This document shows positions 24,908 through 34,150 of a stretch of 64,000 bases of DNA, piece by piece; within the stretch, counting starts at the first letter, position 1, and each line of letters begins with the position of its first letter. A program made the translations under genes and the position numbers. The notes below the pieces were generated by a model. The model did not search any database and was not told the DNA's origin. It saw nothing but the letters and a program-made list of their open reading frames with translations. The DNA is from Leptospira sp. (GTDB lineage Bacteria > Spirochaetota > Leptospiria > Leptospirales > Leptospiraceae): assembly GCA_027531445.1 (NCBI GenBank), contig JAPZRK010000002.1, forward strand, positions 32,920 through 96,919, read 5' to 3'.

Positions 24908-25960
24908 ATGAGAAGGCAAGAGTTTCTCCTTTACCCGTTATTTCTATTCGCAGTCCTAATGTTGATCGATCAGATCTTTAGGATACCGTACATTCAATTA
25001 CTTACCAAATTAGACTTAACGCCCGTTAACTACGAAGCCAAAAATGACCTCTTAAAAAAAATCCTAAACTCCAAAGATCAGCCTAGAAAGAAAAAGTTAA
25101 TGCTGATACTTGGTTCCTCCCGACTTCTCTACTTTGATGCGGCAGATCTTTCGGCATTCTATCCTGATTGGGAAATTTATAACCTGTCTTCTGCGGTGAC
25201 CACTCCAGCCTATTACGACTTTAACCTTACAAAAATTTTGGACGCTGGCATCAAACCGGATCTTGTGATCATGGAAACAGATCCAAATCAGTTTAATCAA
25301 AACTCAGTATTTAAAATTTCCAATCTCACATTTAGTTTTGATCTGCCTTACGTTGTTTCAAATTTAGATTTATTTGGAAAAGACCATTTTTCATTCTTTC
25401 TGGGACGCAGACTATTTGCGATTGGAACTTATAAACCCTATTTGGATCAGATGTGGAGAAATTATACCAATCCGAATTTAGCTGGCTTTATCGGTATGAG
25501 ACAAACGACATACGATCACATCATAAATACAAATGGGCATGGACTTTCACCTATAGATAATTATGTGGAAAAAGATGCAAATGTTCTTGAGCTGACGAGC
25601 CATAGAACATTGGATTGGCTGTTTGCATATTATAAACAAAGTGACATGCAATTTGGATTTTATCGGAAAATTTTGGAACGACTCCAATTGGAGCAGATCA
25701 AATCCATTATTATCTGGCCCGTATCATCTCCCAATTTTGAAAAACTTGTGGAAGGCCAACCATCAGTGAAAGGGTGGGAGGCTAGAATGGACGAGCTCTC
25801 CAATAGGTATTCAAATCCTATACTCAAGTTAAAAGGTGATGCGAATTACTCTTGCAATGCGTTTGCCGATGGCGGTCACATTTCTAAGGAGTGCTACCAT
25901 TCTTTAATGAGGGCGATTCTATTGGAATACTTTCGTCGGTATGAACCGTCTCGTCTATAA
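24908..25960 (+). CDS. DUF1574-family SGNH-like protein
   Basis: A 350-residue protein with one N-terminal membrane segment (FLLYPLFLFAVLMLIDQIF) and an SGNH-like domain. The block I-like motif is LGSSRLL, and a late DGGHIS segment fits block V. DUF1574 is, to my knowledge, mainly found in Leptospira and is expected to act on envelope glycans or lipids, like SGNH acyltransferases and esterases. Its 3' end overlaps the convergent metalloprotease gene by 77 bases. Catalytic activity has not been shown for the family; membrane topology and motif order are what I see. Confidence 0.75.
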   Translation: MRRQEFLLYPLFLFAVLMLIDQIFRIPYIQLLTKLDLTPVNYEAKNDLLKKILNSKDQPRKKKLMLILGSSRLLYFDAADLSAFYPDWEIYNLSSAVTTPAYYDFNLTKILDAGIKPDLVIMETDPNQFNQNSVFKISNLTFSFDLPYVVSNLDLFGKDHFSFFLGRRLFAIGTYKPYLDQMWRNYTNPNLAGFIGMRQTTYDHIINTNGHGLSPIDNYVEKDANVLELTSHRTLDWLFAYYKQSDMQFGFYRKILERLQLEQIKSIIIWPVSSPNFEKLVEGQPSVKGWEARMDELSNRYSNPILKLKGDANYSCNAFADGGHISKECYHSLMRAILLEYFRRYEPSRL

Positions 25961-27476
25961 ACTGCGTTCCGCATAGGGGCATACTGCCAGAATTCGGAAT
26001 ATCTCGAGTAATCAGACTTCGATAACGGTCTTTAGCGGTTACATTTTTAGTTGAGCTTTCAGTAAATTCTTTTATGGAAGTGAGTGCATTTGAGCTGGAA
26101 TAGGCACCCCATCCCACAAGGGTTCTAGATGCGCCACTGTTTTTGACTGTTCCCATATTTTGTTTTCTATCGCCTACGTTTATGAGTGTTATGCTTTGAC
26201 TGCCAGTTAAAACATATGCCGAACCAGTTGAAAATGAGAGGCTTCCAGTAACGGCTGGTAGGTTAGAAGATAATAAATCATTCAGACTTGATTGGAATGG
26301 ATAGGCAGTAAATGCCGCAGATAAGTCGACAGTGGAGGGTGAAGTTGAACCGCTTGGAATTTGTTCTACAGAATTGAAGGCAGTTGCCCCACTGGCTTGT
26401 CCAAAAAACAAAAAGAAGGTGCGAAAAAATGCCTCTGGATTCGTGGAACCCAAGTGGGTTGAGTTATAACCATCTGCTTCTCGAAAAACTGTCATTAGTT
26501 GACTTGCAGATCCGGCTCGAATTCCCGTATTTCCACCTTGCACTGTTTTGCGGAAGAATGTATTTTTTTGTGAATCAGTGGTTCCTGAAATATCATATAA
26601 ATATCTCATGTAGGCATACGCCATCGAATATTGTTTTAAGATGGTTGATGAGCTAGACTGGCTTGCCCATGATAAAAGAGAGATCCCATTTGCTCCACCT
26701 GGACATCTGTTAGTGTCAGTTCCGCGAAAGCAATTCAATCGTGTTCGTTGGGGGCCAAAGCCCGCAATGTCACTGGCAACTTCACTCGTTCCTTCATTAA
26801 TCCAAATATCATCTGTTGCTCTCGTGGCATTCATATACGGGTAACGAATGAGGTGTTGGAATTCGTGAGCAGCAGTTGACGCAAATGCTTGTGGGTCTTG
26901 GTTGAGACTTTGTATCAGCTCTCTGCCATCCATATAAAGTACTTCTGCAAAATTGGACCGAAGAGGAGAAACAGTGCCATCTCGAAAATAATTTACAGGA
27001 TCATAAAAGCCGGCTACATAAGCGGAATTTGCACTAGCACCATCCAAAATGTCCAATACCAAAATCTTGATACGCCCATCATTATCAACATCTGAGGGTG
27101 CACCAAATGCTGAGACTAGTCTAGGATATGTTTGGTCGTTAAACTCTGTAGCAAATTCCTCAAGGTTATAGTTTAAAGAAAGTCCGCGTTGTTTGTAAAC
27201 GATCACATTTGACTTTGTGCTAACAACTTCAACAGGAACACAATAGCTCCCTTGTGTTTGGATATTCCGAGCCCAAAGGTCACTACCGGTATCACAGTTC
27301 CCAAGGTTTGCGAGGGCGACCAAAGAAAGTAGATTGAAGACTTCTTGATCGTTATTTTTCGGAGTGCAGGAAGCAAAAGACAGAATCAGGAAACAAATAG
27401 ACGAGATAAGAGCCGTCTTTTGTATAGGGGATGGAACTGGATGATGAACTGCCATTTGCTGAAACGAACTTTCCAT
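25884..27476 (-). CDS. M30-like zinc metalloprotease lipoprotein
   Basis: A 530-residue exported lipoprotein: signal peptide with lipobox LSFASC (Cys37 from the first ATG), then a peptidase domain. H204-E-F-Q-H208 is the zinc motif, preceded by TAA and followed by WINEGTSEVASD with the third ligand candidate Glu; a D-x-D-x-D-G calcium-like segment (DVDNDGR) precedes it. The HEFQH plus WxNEG pattern fits peptidase family M30 (hyicolysin type). The start is uncertain: an in-frame ATG seven codons later is possible. The last 25 codons overlap the convergent DUF1574 gene. It is expected to be surface or periplasmic and to degrade proteins. Confidence 0.8.
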   Translation of the reverse strand: MESSFQQMAVHHPVPSPIQKTALISSICFLILSFASCTPKNNDQEVFNLLSLVALANLGNCDTGSDLWARNIQTQGSYCVPVEVVSTKSNVIVYKQRGLSLNYNLEEFATEFNDQTYPRLVSAFGAPSDVDNDGRIKILVLDILDGASANSAYVAGFYDPVNYFRDGTVSPLRSNFAEVLYMDGRELIQSLNQDPQAFASTAAHEFQHLIRYPYMNATRATDDIWINEGTSEVASDIAGFGPQRTRLNCFRGTDTNRCPGGANGISLLSWASQSSSSTILKQYSMAYAYMRYLYDISGTTDSQKNTFFRKTVQGGNTGIRAGSASQLMTVFREADGYNSTHLGSTNPEAFFRTFFLFFGQASGATAFNSVEQIPSGSTSPSTVDLSAAFTAYPFQSSLNDLLSSNLPAVTGSLSFSTGSAYVLTGSQSITLINVGDRKQNMGTVKNSGASRTLVGWGAYSSSNALTSIKEFTESSTKNVTAKDRYRSLITRDIPNSGSMPLCGTQFIDETVHTDESIPIESPSLKNGSTP

Positions 27477-28118
27477 GTAATGATTCTATCCTATGTCTGT
27501 TCTCACAACCCTATCTTTGCAGATCCACTTATTGGACTCTTTTTTTCATCCACAGCGTTCACCGAACATGGTTTTTTAATTTTAGGAGTGGAAATTTCCA
27601 AAACACAGAAGGGTAACCGTTTCTTAGGTCAAGAGTTACGTTTTCACCAAAAGCTGGGATGGGAGGAGGCCCTTTTTTCAGGAGAAGCTATATGGGCTGA
27701 TGAAAAAGGTTGGGAACTTGCTCCCAATTCGTGTCAGGTTCGAGCAAATACTGATTTTTCAAAAAAGAGGGGAATTGTACGAAGGTTCGACTGTGAGCAC
27801 CTGAGATTTCAGATCCAGAAAAATGTAAGAGGTACCACAATTTCCTCATCTTTATTTGGAACCTTCTCCGACCTATCCTTTCCTCACTTTTTACCTGAAA
27901 CGGCAGGGGAACCAATAGCTATCTCCATTCCCGTTTTGACAGATCATGGCGAGGAGGACGGGATTTGGGGATTTCATTTGAATGGCATTGGCAAATCGAA
28001 TCCCGTCCAAGTTTGGAATCCCACCACCCTAAAATGGGATGCATTTCGTGGATTTGATCGCCCGAAAGTCAAAGGAGAATACGGGATATACAAGTGGAGG
28101 AGAACCTTTTCTGATTGA
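27441..28118 (+). CDS. Exported protein of unknown function
   Basis: A 226-residue protein I do not recognise. From the double ATG at 27441 it has a signal peptide (KRTFHVMILSYVCSHNPIFA) cleaved before a mature part rich in aromatic residues. GGGGATGGAACTGG upstream supplies a Shine-Dalgarno, so this start is preferred over the longer frame from 27345. Two cysteines (NSCQV and FDCEH) could form a disulfide. The gene's first bases overlap the 5' end of the divergent metalloprotease gene. The next gene follows after about 30 bases. Function unknown. Confidence 0.6.
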   Translation: MMNCHLLKRTFHVMILSYVCSHNPIFADPLIGLFFSSTAFTEHGFLILGVEISKTQKGNRFLGQELRFHQKLGWEEALFSGEAIWADEKGWELAPNSCQVRANTDFSKKRGIVRRFDCEHLRFQIQKNVRGTTISSSLFGTFSDLSFPHFLPETAGEPIAISIPVLTDHGEEDGIWGFHLNGIGKSNPVQVWNPTTLKWDAFRGFDRPKVKGEYGIYKWRRTFSD

Positions 28119-28151
28119 CCAAAGGCCAACAGACGGAGACCTTCGATTTAC

Positions 28152-29624
28152 GTGAAAAAGATCCGAATTGGCGTGATTGCCGCTGCTGGCAAAGGCACGC
28201 GAGCCTATCCAAGAACTACTTTTATCCCAAAACCCTTGTTTGTGATCGAAGGGAAGACGATCCTCCATCGGAATGTTGAACTTTTGGCAAAAACTTTTGG
28301 AGTCGAGAAAGTATATATTCTTGTTGGGCATCTCAAGGAACACATATTAGCTGAAATCGAAGTCATTCGATTGGCATTACCAAAAATTGTGATTGAACCT
28401 GCTCCCTGGACAGAAAAAGGACTAGCGTCGGACATTGCAAGTTTGGAGAAATCGATCTCGGAGCCATTTCTTACGATTCTTGGCGATGAATATTACTTCA
28501 AAACGGATCATGATAAATTCTTAAAAACTCTCAAAACCTATCCAAAGATGTCTGCCTCAATCGGGGTCGTAAAAACATCTCTACTTTCACGCATTCGCAA
28601 AAATTACTCAGTAGAACTCCAAGGAGATAAGATCTTAAATCTTGTCGAAAAACCAGAAGATCCACCTAATCAGATCTTAGGTTTGGGCTCCTACCTTTTC
28701 ACTCCAGAGTACTTCGAATTTTTTAAAAAGACTCCCGCCTCTCCTAAATCTGGAGTTATCGAAATAACTCAGGTTATAGATAAAATGGCGAAGGAATCTG
28801 TAGGTGGTGTTTATGCCACTACACTTACTTGCGAATATTTCAATATCAATTCTATGCAGGATTATTATCATGCAGTTTATGAAGTTCGCAATGATCTTTT
28901 CCCTAAATTCAAAACTTCACTTGTCATACCTACATATAATAATGAAAGATCCATCACGGATGTCATAGTAGACTTCAAAGATAAATTCCATGAAGTGTTG
29001 GTTATAGATAATGAATCAACCGATGAAACAGTTGAATTATGTAAAAACGAAAAGGTAAAAGTTTTTACATTCCCTGGTGAAGGAGATCCAACTCGTCTTG
29101 GCGAGCAAGTCCGCAAAGGCATTGAACAAGCATCAGGTGATCTAATTTTTGTTGTGTCGCCAGATGGTTCTTTTCGCTCTAAAGATTTTCCAAAACTTTT
29201 GGAATATATGAAAGACTCGGATATGGTGATAGGCACGCGCACTACACGACAAATGATCGAACAAGGATCAAACTTAGGACCCTTGTATCGCATTTTGAAT
29301 TTACTAATGGGAAAATTGGTCGAGGTCTTTTGGTGGGGTCAGGAACCAAGGTTTACCGATGCAGATTGTCATTTTTTCTCGATCTGGAAAGAATCATACT
29401 ACCAAGTAAAATCTCAATTACATACTCATGATCATAAATATATTGTGGAACTAATGATCGAGATGGTTCGATCGCATAGACGTTGCATCGAAATACCGGT
29501 CTCATACTTTAAACCTGTAAATGTTCATAAGTACAGTTATGCGTCCATGCTTAGAGATGCCTGGGGTGTTTTTAAATTAATATTATCAAAGAAGTTTTTT
29601 GTAGGAGATAGTCAAAATGGCTAA
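28152..29624 (+). CDS. Sugar nucleotidyltransferase-GT2 glycosyltransferase fusion
   Basis: A 490-residue two-domain protein. Residues 1 to about 245 form a nucleotidyltransferase of the RfbA/GlmU type, with AAAGKGTRAYPRT, IPKPL and an Asp-containing LGDEYYF segment. Residues about 254-490 form a GT2 (GT-A) glycosyltransferase with VIPTYNNERS, VIDNESTD and a SPDGSF segment. The fusion would couple activation of a sugar phosphate with a transfer step. The GTG start at 28152 begins directly with KKIRIGVIA. The end overlaps the next epimerase gene by 8 bases. The donor sugar is unknown. Confidence 0.88.
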   Translation: MKKIRIGVIAAAGKGTRAYPRTTFIPKPLFVIEGKTILHRNVELLAKTFGVEKVYILVGHLKEHILAEIEVIRLALPKIVIEPAPWTEKGLASDIASLEKSISEPFLTILGDEYYFKTDHDKFLKTLKTYPKMSASIGVVKTSLLSRIRKNYSVELQGDKILNLVEKPEDPPNQILGLGSYLFTPEYFEFFKKTPASPKSGVIEITQVIDKMAKESVGGVYATTLTCEYFNINSMQDYYHAVYEVRNDLFPKFKTSLVIPTYNNERSITDVIVDFKDKFHEVLVIDNESTDETVELCKNEKVKVFTFPGEGDPTRLGEQVRKGIEQASGDLIFVVSPDGSFRSKDFPKLLEYMKDSDMVIGTRTTRQMIEQGSNLGPLYRILNLLMGKLVEVFWWGQEPRFTDADCHFFSIWKESYYQVKSQLHTHDHKYIVELMIEMVRSHRRCIEIPVSYFKPVNVHKYSYASMLRDAWGVFKLILSKKFFVGDSQNG

Positions 29625-30657
29625 TAAGGTTTTAGTTACAGGTGGTTGTGGTTTTCTCGGTTCACATGTCTGTGAACTTTTTAGAAAAGAAGGTTGGGAC
29701 GTTGTTAGCTTTGACAGTATGACAAAATACGAACTCAAACGTACAGGTTATGGCACCGACGCAACCCGCGATTACAACTGGAATTACTTAAAAGATTTGG
29801 GTGTGACTATGGTCAAAGGTGACATTCGAAATCTAGAGCATCTCACTGACAGAACTGAAGGATGCGACTATATCATTCATACTGCGGCGCAGCCCGCGAT
29901 GACAATTTCTTGGGAAGATCCAGAACTTGATTTTTCTACAAATGTGATTGGTACTTTCAATGTTTTGGAAGTAGCTCGTAAACGAAAAATTCCAGTTGTA
30001 AATACTTCTTCCATTCATGTTTACGGGAACTCAATCAATGATTCCTTAACCGAAGGGAAGACCGCTTATGAGAGAAATCCAGTAGAAATTCCAGAAACTC
30101 ATCCGACAATGGTTGGGCAACTCTCTCCACTTCATGCTTCAAAAATGAGTGCCGAACATTATGTACGGTCGTATACAGATATGTATGGTATCAAAGGAGC
30201 AAGTTTCCGGTTTACTGGGATTTATGGTGAACGTCAGTTTGGTGGGGAGGATCATGGGTGGGTTGCAAATTTCGCTATTCGCTCTTTTTTTGGTCTACCA
30301 TTACGTATTTTTGGAACAGGTAAACAAACGCGAGATATCATCCATGCCGCTGATGGAGCTCAGTCTTATCTTGCTTATTTTAAAAATCCAATTCCTGGTG
30401 TTTATAACATTGGTGGATCGAGTGCACATAAAATTTCCCTACTCGAGTGTATTGAGCTTATTGGGGAAATTATGGGTAAAAAACAAGAGATCCTATTCGA
30501 AGTGGAAAGACCAGGCGATATGAGATATTTTATTTGTGATATAAAGGAAGCAAAGAAGTTTGGTTTTGCTCCTACCATCAAACCGAAAGAAGGTGTCACA
30601 CGTCTCTTAAAGTGGATCGAAGCAAATAAAGCTGTTTTTAACATTGAAGGAAAATAG
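29617..30657 (+). CDS. NAD-dependent epimerase/dehydratase-like protein, catalytic Tyr missing
   Basis: A 346-residue extended short-chain dehydrogenase. The NAD loop TGGCGFLGSH (residues 8-17), the HTAAQPA segment, the TSS strand (130-132) and the substrate segment GIYGERQFGGEDHGWVANF resemble CDP-paratose 2-epimerase-type enzymes. The catalytic YxxxK Tyr is absent: the segment reads P-L172-H-A-S-K176, with CTT at 30130-30132 coding Leu. Lys176 is kept. The enzyme may use another acid/base or may have lost epimerisation. It overlaps the fusion gene before it and is followed seven bases later by a GT2 gene, so it belongs to the glycan operon. Confidence 0.85.
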   Translation: MANKVLVTGGCGFLGSHVCELFRKEGWDVVSFDSMTKYELKRTGYGTDATRDYNWNYLKDLGVTMVKGDIRNLEHLTDRTEGCDYIIHTAAQPAMTISWEDPELDFSTNVIGTFNVLEVARKRKIPVVNTSSIHVYGNSINDSLTEGKTAYERNPVEIPETHPTMVGQLSPLHASKMSAEHYVRSYTDMYGIKGASFRFTGIYGERQFGGEDHGWVANFAIRSFFGLPLRIFGTGKQTRDIIHAADGAQSYLAYFKNPIPGVYNIGGSSAHKISLLECIELIGEIMGKKQEILFEVERPGDMRYFICDIKEAKKFGFAPTIKPKEGVTRLLKWIEANKAVFNIEGK

Positions 30658-30663
30658 TATCTC

Positions 30664-31380
30664 ATGAAAACTTTGGTCGTTATCCCTGCTTACAACGAAG
30701 AATCTACGATAGAAGAAGTAGTGCGGGGAGCGATCAAACATGCTGATGTATCGATCACTGACGATGCATCTAAAGATAAAACTCCAGAGATTTTAAATCG
30801 CCTCCAATTAGAATTTCCTGGTAGAATGTTTGTTATTCGACATGACAAGAATACCCACATCCCTCGCGGAATTCAAGATGGAATGAAGTTTGCAGTTGAG
30901 AAGAAGTATGATTGGGTCATAACGATGGATGCAGGACTTTCACATGATGCGGACAGGTTGCCGGATTTTATTAACTACGAAACATGTGATCTTTTGATCG
31001 GTAGTAGAAAAGAGACCGTTAATGTTCCCTTATTTCGAAAAGTTATCTCTTTCGTTGCAGCCAAAGTAATGAACTACTGCCTATCAAAAAGTATTTTTGA
31101 TATTCTAGGACCAAATATAAAAGATTGTACTTCGGGCTACCGCCGTTATTCGAGGGTCGCCTACGAAAAAATTGCGAATTACCCTCTTGAGTCTGTCGCC
31201 TTCGATTTCCATATGGAGGCATTGAGCATCGTTTCCCTTTCCGGTGGTTCCATCAAAGAGCTTCCGATTAAGTACATATTTTCAAATAGTTCATTTAATT
31301 CTAGGGTATTAAAACTTGCAGTCCAATTTGCTAAAAAACTTTTATTCCGCAAGTTTAGAATTATACCCCAATATCCGTGA
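30664..31380 (+). CDS. GT2 family glycosyltransferase
   Basis: A 238-residue GT-A fold enzyme. It has VIPAYNEESTIEEVV, the SITDDASKD segment and TMDAGLSHD, where the metal-binding DxD is reduced to D-A-G, similar to dolichol-phosphate-mannose-synthase-like relatives. A GSRKE segment and C-terminal basic residues follow. A membrane segment is not obvious, so it is probably peripheral. It sits between the epimerase (six-base gap) and the SGNH gene (4-base overlap, GTGA). Donor and acceptor are unknown. Confidence 0.88.
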   Translation: MKTLVVIPAYNEESTIEEVVRGAIKHADVSITDDASKDKTPEILNRLQLEFPGRMFVIRHDKNTHIPRGIQDGMKFAVEKKYDWVITMDAGLSHDADRLPDFINYETCDLLIGSRKETVNVPLFRKVISFVAAKVMNYCLSKSIFDILGPNIKDCTSGYRRYSRVAYEKIANYPLESVAFDFHMEALSIVSLSGGSIKELPIKYIFSNSSFNSRVLKLAVQFAKKLLFRKFRIIPQYP

Positions 31381-32912
31381 ATTTAAAACATTTACCTCTG
31401 AAAGCAAAGTTCATGTTAATAACATGCACTTTGTTTCTCACTGTTCTTTTTCTAGACTATCTCGTTTTTCAAATACTCTTTTTTAAATTTCCAAATGAAA
31501 TGGAATGGGATACTTCTCATTGGTATAATTTCGCTCACCTTCGAAATGAAGTGAAACGTGAAACACAGTCTAAAAAAGTTTTAATCGTTGGTAGCTCGGT
31601 GGCATTGTATTCCGTACTTCCAGATTCTATGTTTGCGGAAAAAGATAAGATACAAACGATGTTTTATTCGCATGTCGCAATGACACCTACTGATTTTTAT
31701 TATTATAAAGATGATATAAAGAAAGCAAAACCAGACTTGGTTGTTTATCTATTAAACTTTGCTGATTTACAATGGGAATATGTTAAAATCAATCAGGAAA
31801 AATTTGAATTTGATAAAGACCTTTGGCTAAAAGAGTATGCTGTAAGATACCCAGTTCGTATTTATTATCCTTTTGAATTTTTAAGGGACTTTTATCACAA
31901 TCTGGATAAAAAACAAACACTCTCCCTTGCCTCTAAATCATTGCTCTATGTAAACAGATATAGGAGCTTTTTATTTGATCCCATCGAAACGTGGATCGAT
32001 AACCATTCTCGAAGTGGGAGAAGCTTCCAAAGATATAGCGGGAGTATGCCTTTTGAAGGAATCTGGTCGAAGGGATGGACAAAGTTAAAGACCACTTTAT
32101 CCTGCGATATGGAAAGGCCATTAGATGATTCAATATTTACTTTGAAAAATGATACCAAGCTAGAAGTGATTGTGTTTAAATCGGAGAAGGATAAATCTCC
32201 TTATTCTTCTCAAATTTTATCTTTCCCAAAAAATGGTTGGAATGTTTTCCCCTGGGATCATATATCTCTTCCTCCAGACAAAACAACTGTGATCATACAA
32301 ATTGCAATAAAATCAGAAATCGGAACTGCCAGAGAAGCAAATTTGTATCAATATGGAAAAGACTATCCTGTCGGAGTTAGGCTCTCGCATTACTTTTGTT
32401 CGAAACCAAATTACGAGAATTCTTCGTATCTTCGCTCTGCTTTTTTCGATGAATCAAGATTCTCTGAGATGAGTGCAGATGAGTATGAAGAAGATTATCA
32501 TATTCGGATCAAAAAAGATGCGGAAAATCGTCCAGAGCTACTACGTTTGAATACTCTTCGAAGACAAAAAATGGCTGTTCGAGACATTCCCTTCCAACCT
32601 TGGTTTGAATATGATCAAATTGTTCGAATCAGCAATTTCTTCAAAGAAAATGAAATCCCGTTTACGATCATTCTCAGTCCAGAAAATCCCATTGAATCAA
32701 ACTTATATATTGAGGGTCTTTGGTTTGATGAATTCAAAAAAGATCTGGCAAAAAATTTAAAAAAGAATGGGTATAATTTTTTTGATCATACCTCAAGCAT
32801 TAAGGAAAAACAGTATTTTTTTGATCCTCATCATATGACATATGATGGAGCAAAAACTTTCAATCCTATTGTAAAACAAATAATTGAATCGCAGGTAAAG
32901 GCAGATAATTAA
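31377..32912 (+). CDS. SGNH-type membrane protein (DUF1574/AlgX-like) with inserted beta domain
   Basis: A 511-residue protein with one N-terminal transmembrane helix (KFMLITCTLFLTVLFLDYLV). The SGNH block I is VGSSVALYS near residue 65. The final catalytic block D-P-H-H is near residue 481 (DPHHMTYDGAK), giving the Asp-His pair expected for SGNH O-acetyltransferases and esterases. Between them is an insertion of about 100 residues rich in strands, possibly a carbohydrate-binding module. It starts with GTG overlapping the GT2 gene and ends overlapping the next ATG by one base. Likely modifies the glycan made by this cluster; this is inferred. Confidence 0.7.
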   Translation: MNLKHLPLKAKFMLITCTLFLTVLFLDYLVFQILFFKFPNEMEWDTSHWYNFAHLRNEVKRETQSKKVLIVGSSVALYSVLPDSMFAEKDKIQTMFYSHVAMTPTDFYYYKDDIKKAKPDLVVYLLNFADLQWEYVKINQEKFEFDKDLWLKEYAVRYPVRIYYPFEFLRDFYHNLDKKQTLSLASKSLLYVNRYRSFLFDPIETWIDNHSRSGRSFQRYSGSMPFEGIWSKGWTKLKTTLSCDMERPLDDSIFTLKNDTKLEVIVFKSEKDKSPYSSQILSFPKNGWNVFPWDHISLPPDKTTVIIQIAIKSEIGTAREANLYQYGKDYPVGVRLSHYFCSKPNYENSSYLRSAFFDESRFSEMSADEYEEDYHIRIKKDAENRPELLRLNTLRRQKMAVRDIPFQPWFEYDQIVRISNFFKENEIPFTIILSPENPIESNLYIEGLWFDEFKKDLAKNLKKNGYNFFDHTSSIKEKQYFFDPHHMTYDGAKTFNPIVKQIIESQVKADN

Positions 32913-34132
32913 TGGAACTAATTTATTCTAATATACGAATATTGATGATTAGCTTGGAGAAAAAACCTTATAGGTTGTTTTTAGTATTTTTTGCCATCAT
33001 TGGGATTTTAACTTTTAGCTATTGGAAAAAATATGACTGGAACCCAAGCTCTATGGTTAATTTCGGAAAAGAGTTTGTTCAGTTAAATTCAATCGAAACG
33101 CCCTCCGGTGCAGTAGTTTTTTTAGGAGAAAAGGGTGATTTGGGCGCAGGGTATGATGGCCAAATCTTTTACTATTTTTCTAGATCGTTAGCAAATTTTG
33201 GTCTGGAGTGGCCCAAAGGATTCGATGAATCCTACAGAGCACCTAGGATCGGTTATCCATTCCTTATCTCCATTTTTGGAATCTTCGGAAAGTGGGGTTC
33301 TGTTTTTGCTATGTATTTTTGGAATATCTTCCTTTTGGTTATTTCATTTTTTTGTCTCCGAAGTTTATTAGAAAAGCAAAACAAATATCTCTCTGTTTTG
33401 TATCTTCTAAATCCTTTCGCTCTTGCGAGTTACTATGTTCTTGTAAGCGATTCAGTCATGGTTTCACTCATTGTGATCGCATATTATTTTTACAAGCGTG
33501 ATCAATCGTTAGCATTTGTTTTAATATCAAGTCTTGCGATATTAACAAAAGAACCTGCGCTATTTTTTCTTTTCCCTTTGGGATTGTATGCACTGGCTGA
33601 ACGAAATATCAAAAACATGCTACTTGTTAGTGCAACTTTGATTATACCAATAGGATGGCATCTATACCTTTCCTATCAATTTCCAAATTGGCGCGCTAGT
33701 CGATTAACGGATTTTATACTTCCATTTGAAGGAATGATTCGTTATTTCGAGTCTATTTTTATTGCCTTTGAAAATCAGATGGATTTAAAAGCATTATCAA
33801 GGTTACTCTCAAGATTTCCGTTAGTTGTTCTATTTTTTATGGGTACTTTTTTAGTATTTACAGGAAATATTCGAAAAGGGTGGGTCTTTCGTCTTTGTAT
33901 TTTACTTACCATGTTCATGATAGGTAGTGCTGGTTTTTATCATTTTTGGTCGGTATATGAAAATGTCTCGCGTATGTTTACAATTTCAATTCCTGCTTTG
34001 ATCCTTTTAGTCAATGAGGATCAAACTGTTCGGAAAGGTGAATATATTTTACTTACGATTTTTCTTCTGATTTTATTTATTGTCAAGGCAACAATCATTA
34101 CAAGGCCGATGCTTTATCAAATTGGTTTTTAA
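32912..34132 (+). CDS. Polytopic GT-C-like membrane protein
   Basis: A 406-residue protein with about ten transmembrane segments. The first extracytoplasmic loop has GYDGQIFYYF and a later PRIGYPFLISIFG, a pattern I associate with bacterial cell-surface glycopolymer GT-C-like proteins. It starts on the last base of the preceding stop (TAATG), so it is coupled to the SGNH gene and ends the plus-strand glycan operon. An acidic Asp in the first loop could be catalytic. The lipid-linked donor is unknown. Convergent with the pseudo-HtrA gene 19 bases downstream. Confidence 0.7.
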   Translation: MELIYSNIRILMISLEKKPYRLFLVFFAIIGILTFSYWKKYDWNPSSMVNFGKEFVQLNSIETPSGAVVFLGEKGDLGAGYDGQIFYYFSRSLANFGLEWPKGFDESYRAPRIGYPFLISIFGIFGKWGSVFAMYFWNIFLLVISFFCLRSLLEKQNKYLSVLYLLNPFALASYYVLVSDSVMVSLIVIAYYFYKRDQSLAFVLISSLAILTKEPALFFLFPLGLYALAERNIKNMLLVSATLIIPIGWHLYLSYQFPNWRASRLTDFILPFEGMIRYFESIFIAFENQMDLKALSRLLSRFPLVVLFFMGTFLVFTGNIRKGWVFRLCILLTMFMIGSAGFYHFWSVYENVSRMFTISIPALILLVNEDQTVRKGEYILLTIFLLILFIVKATIITRPMLYQIGF

Positions 34133-34150
34133 GTTGATAAAGCTAAATGA

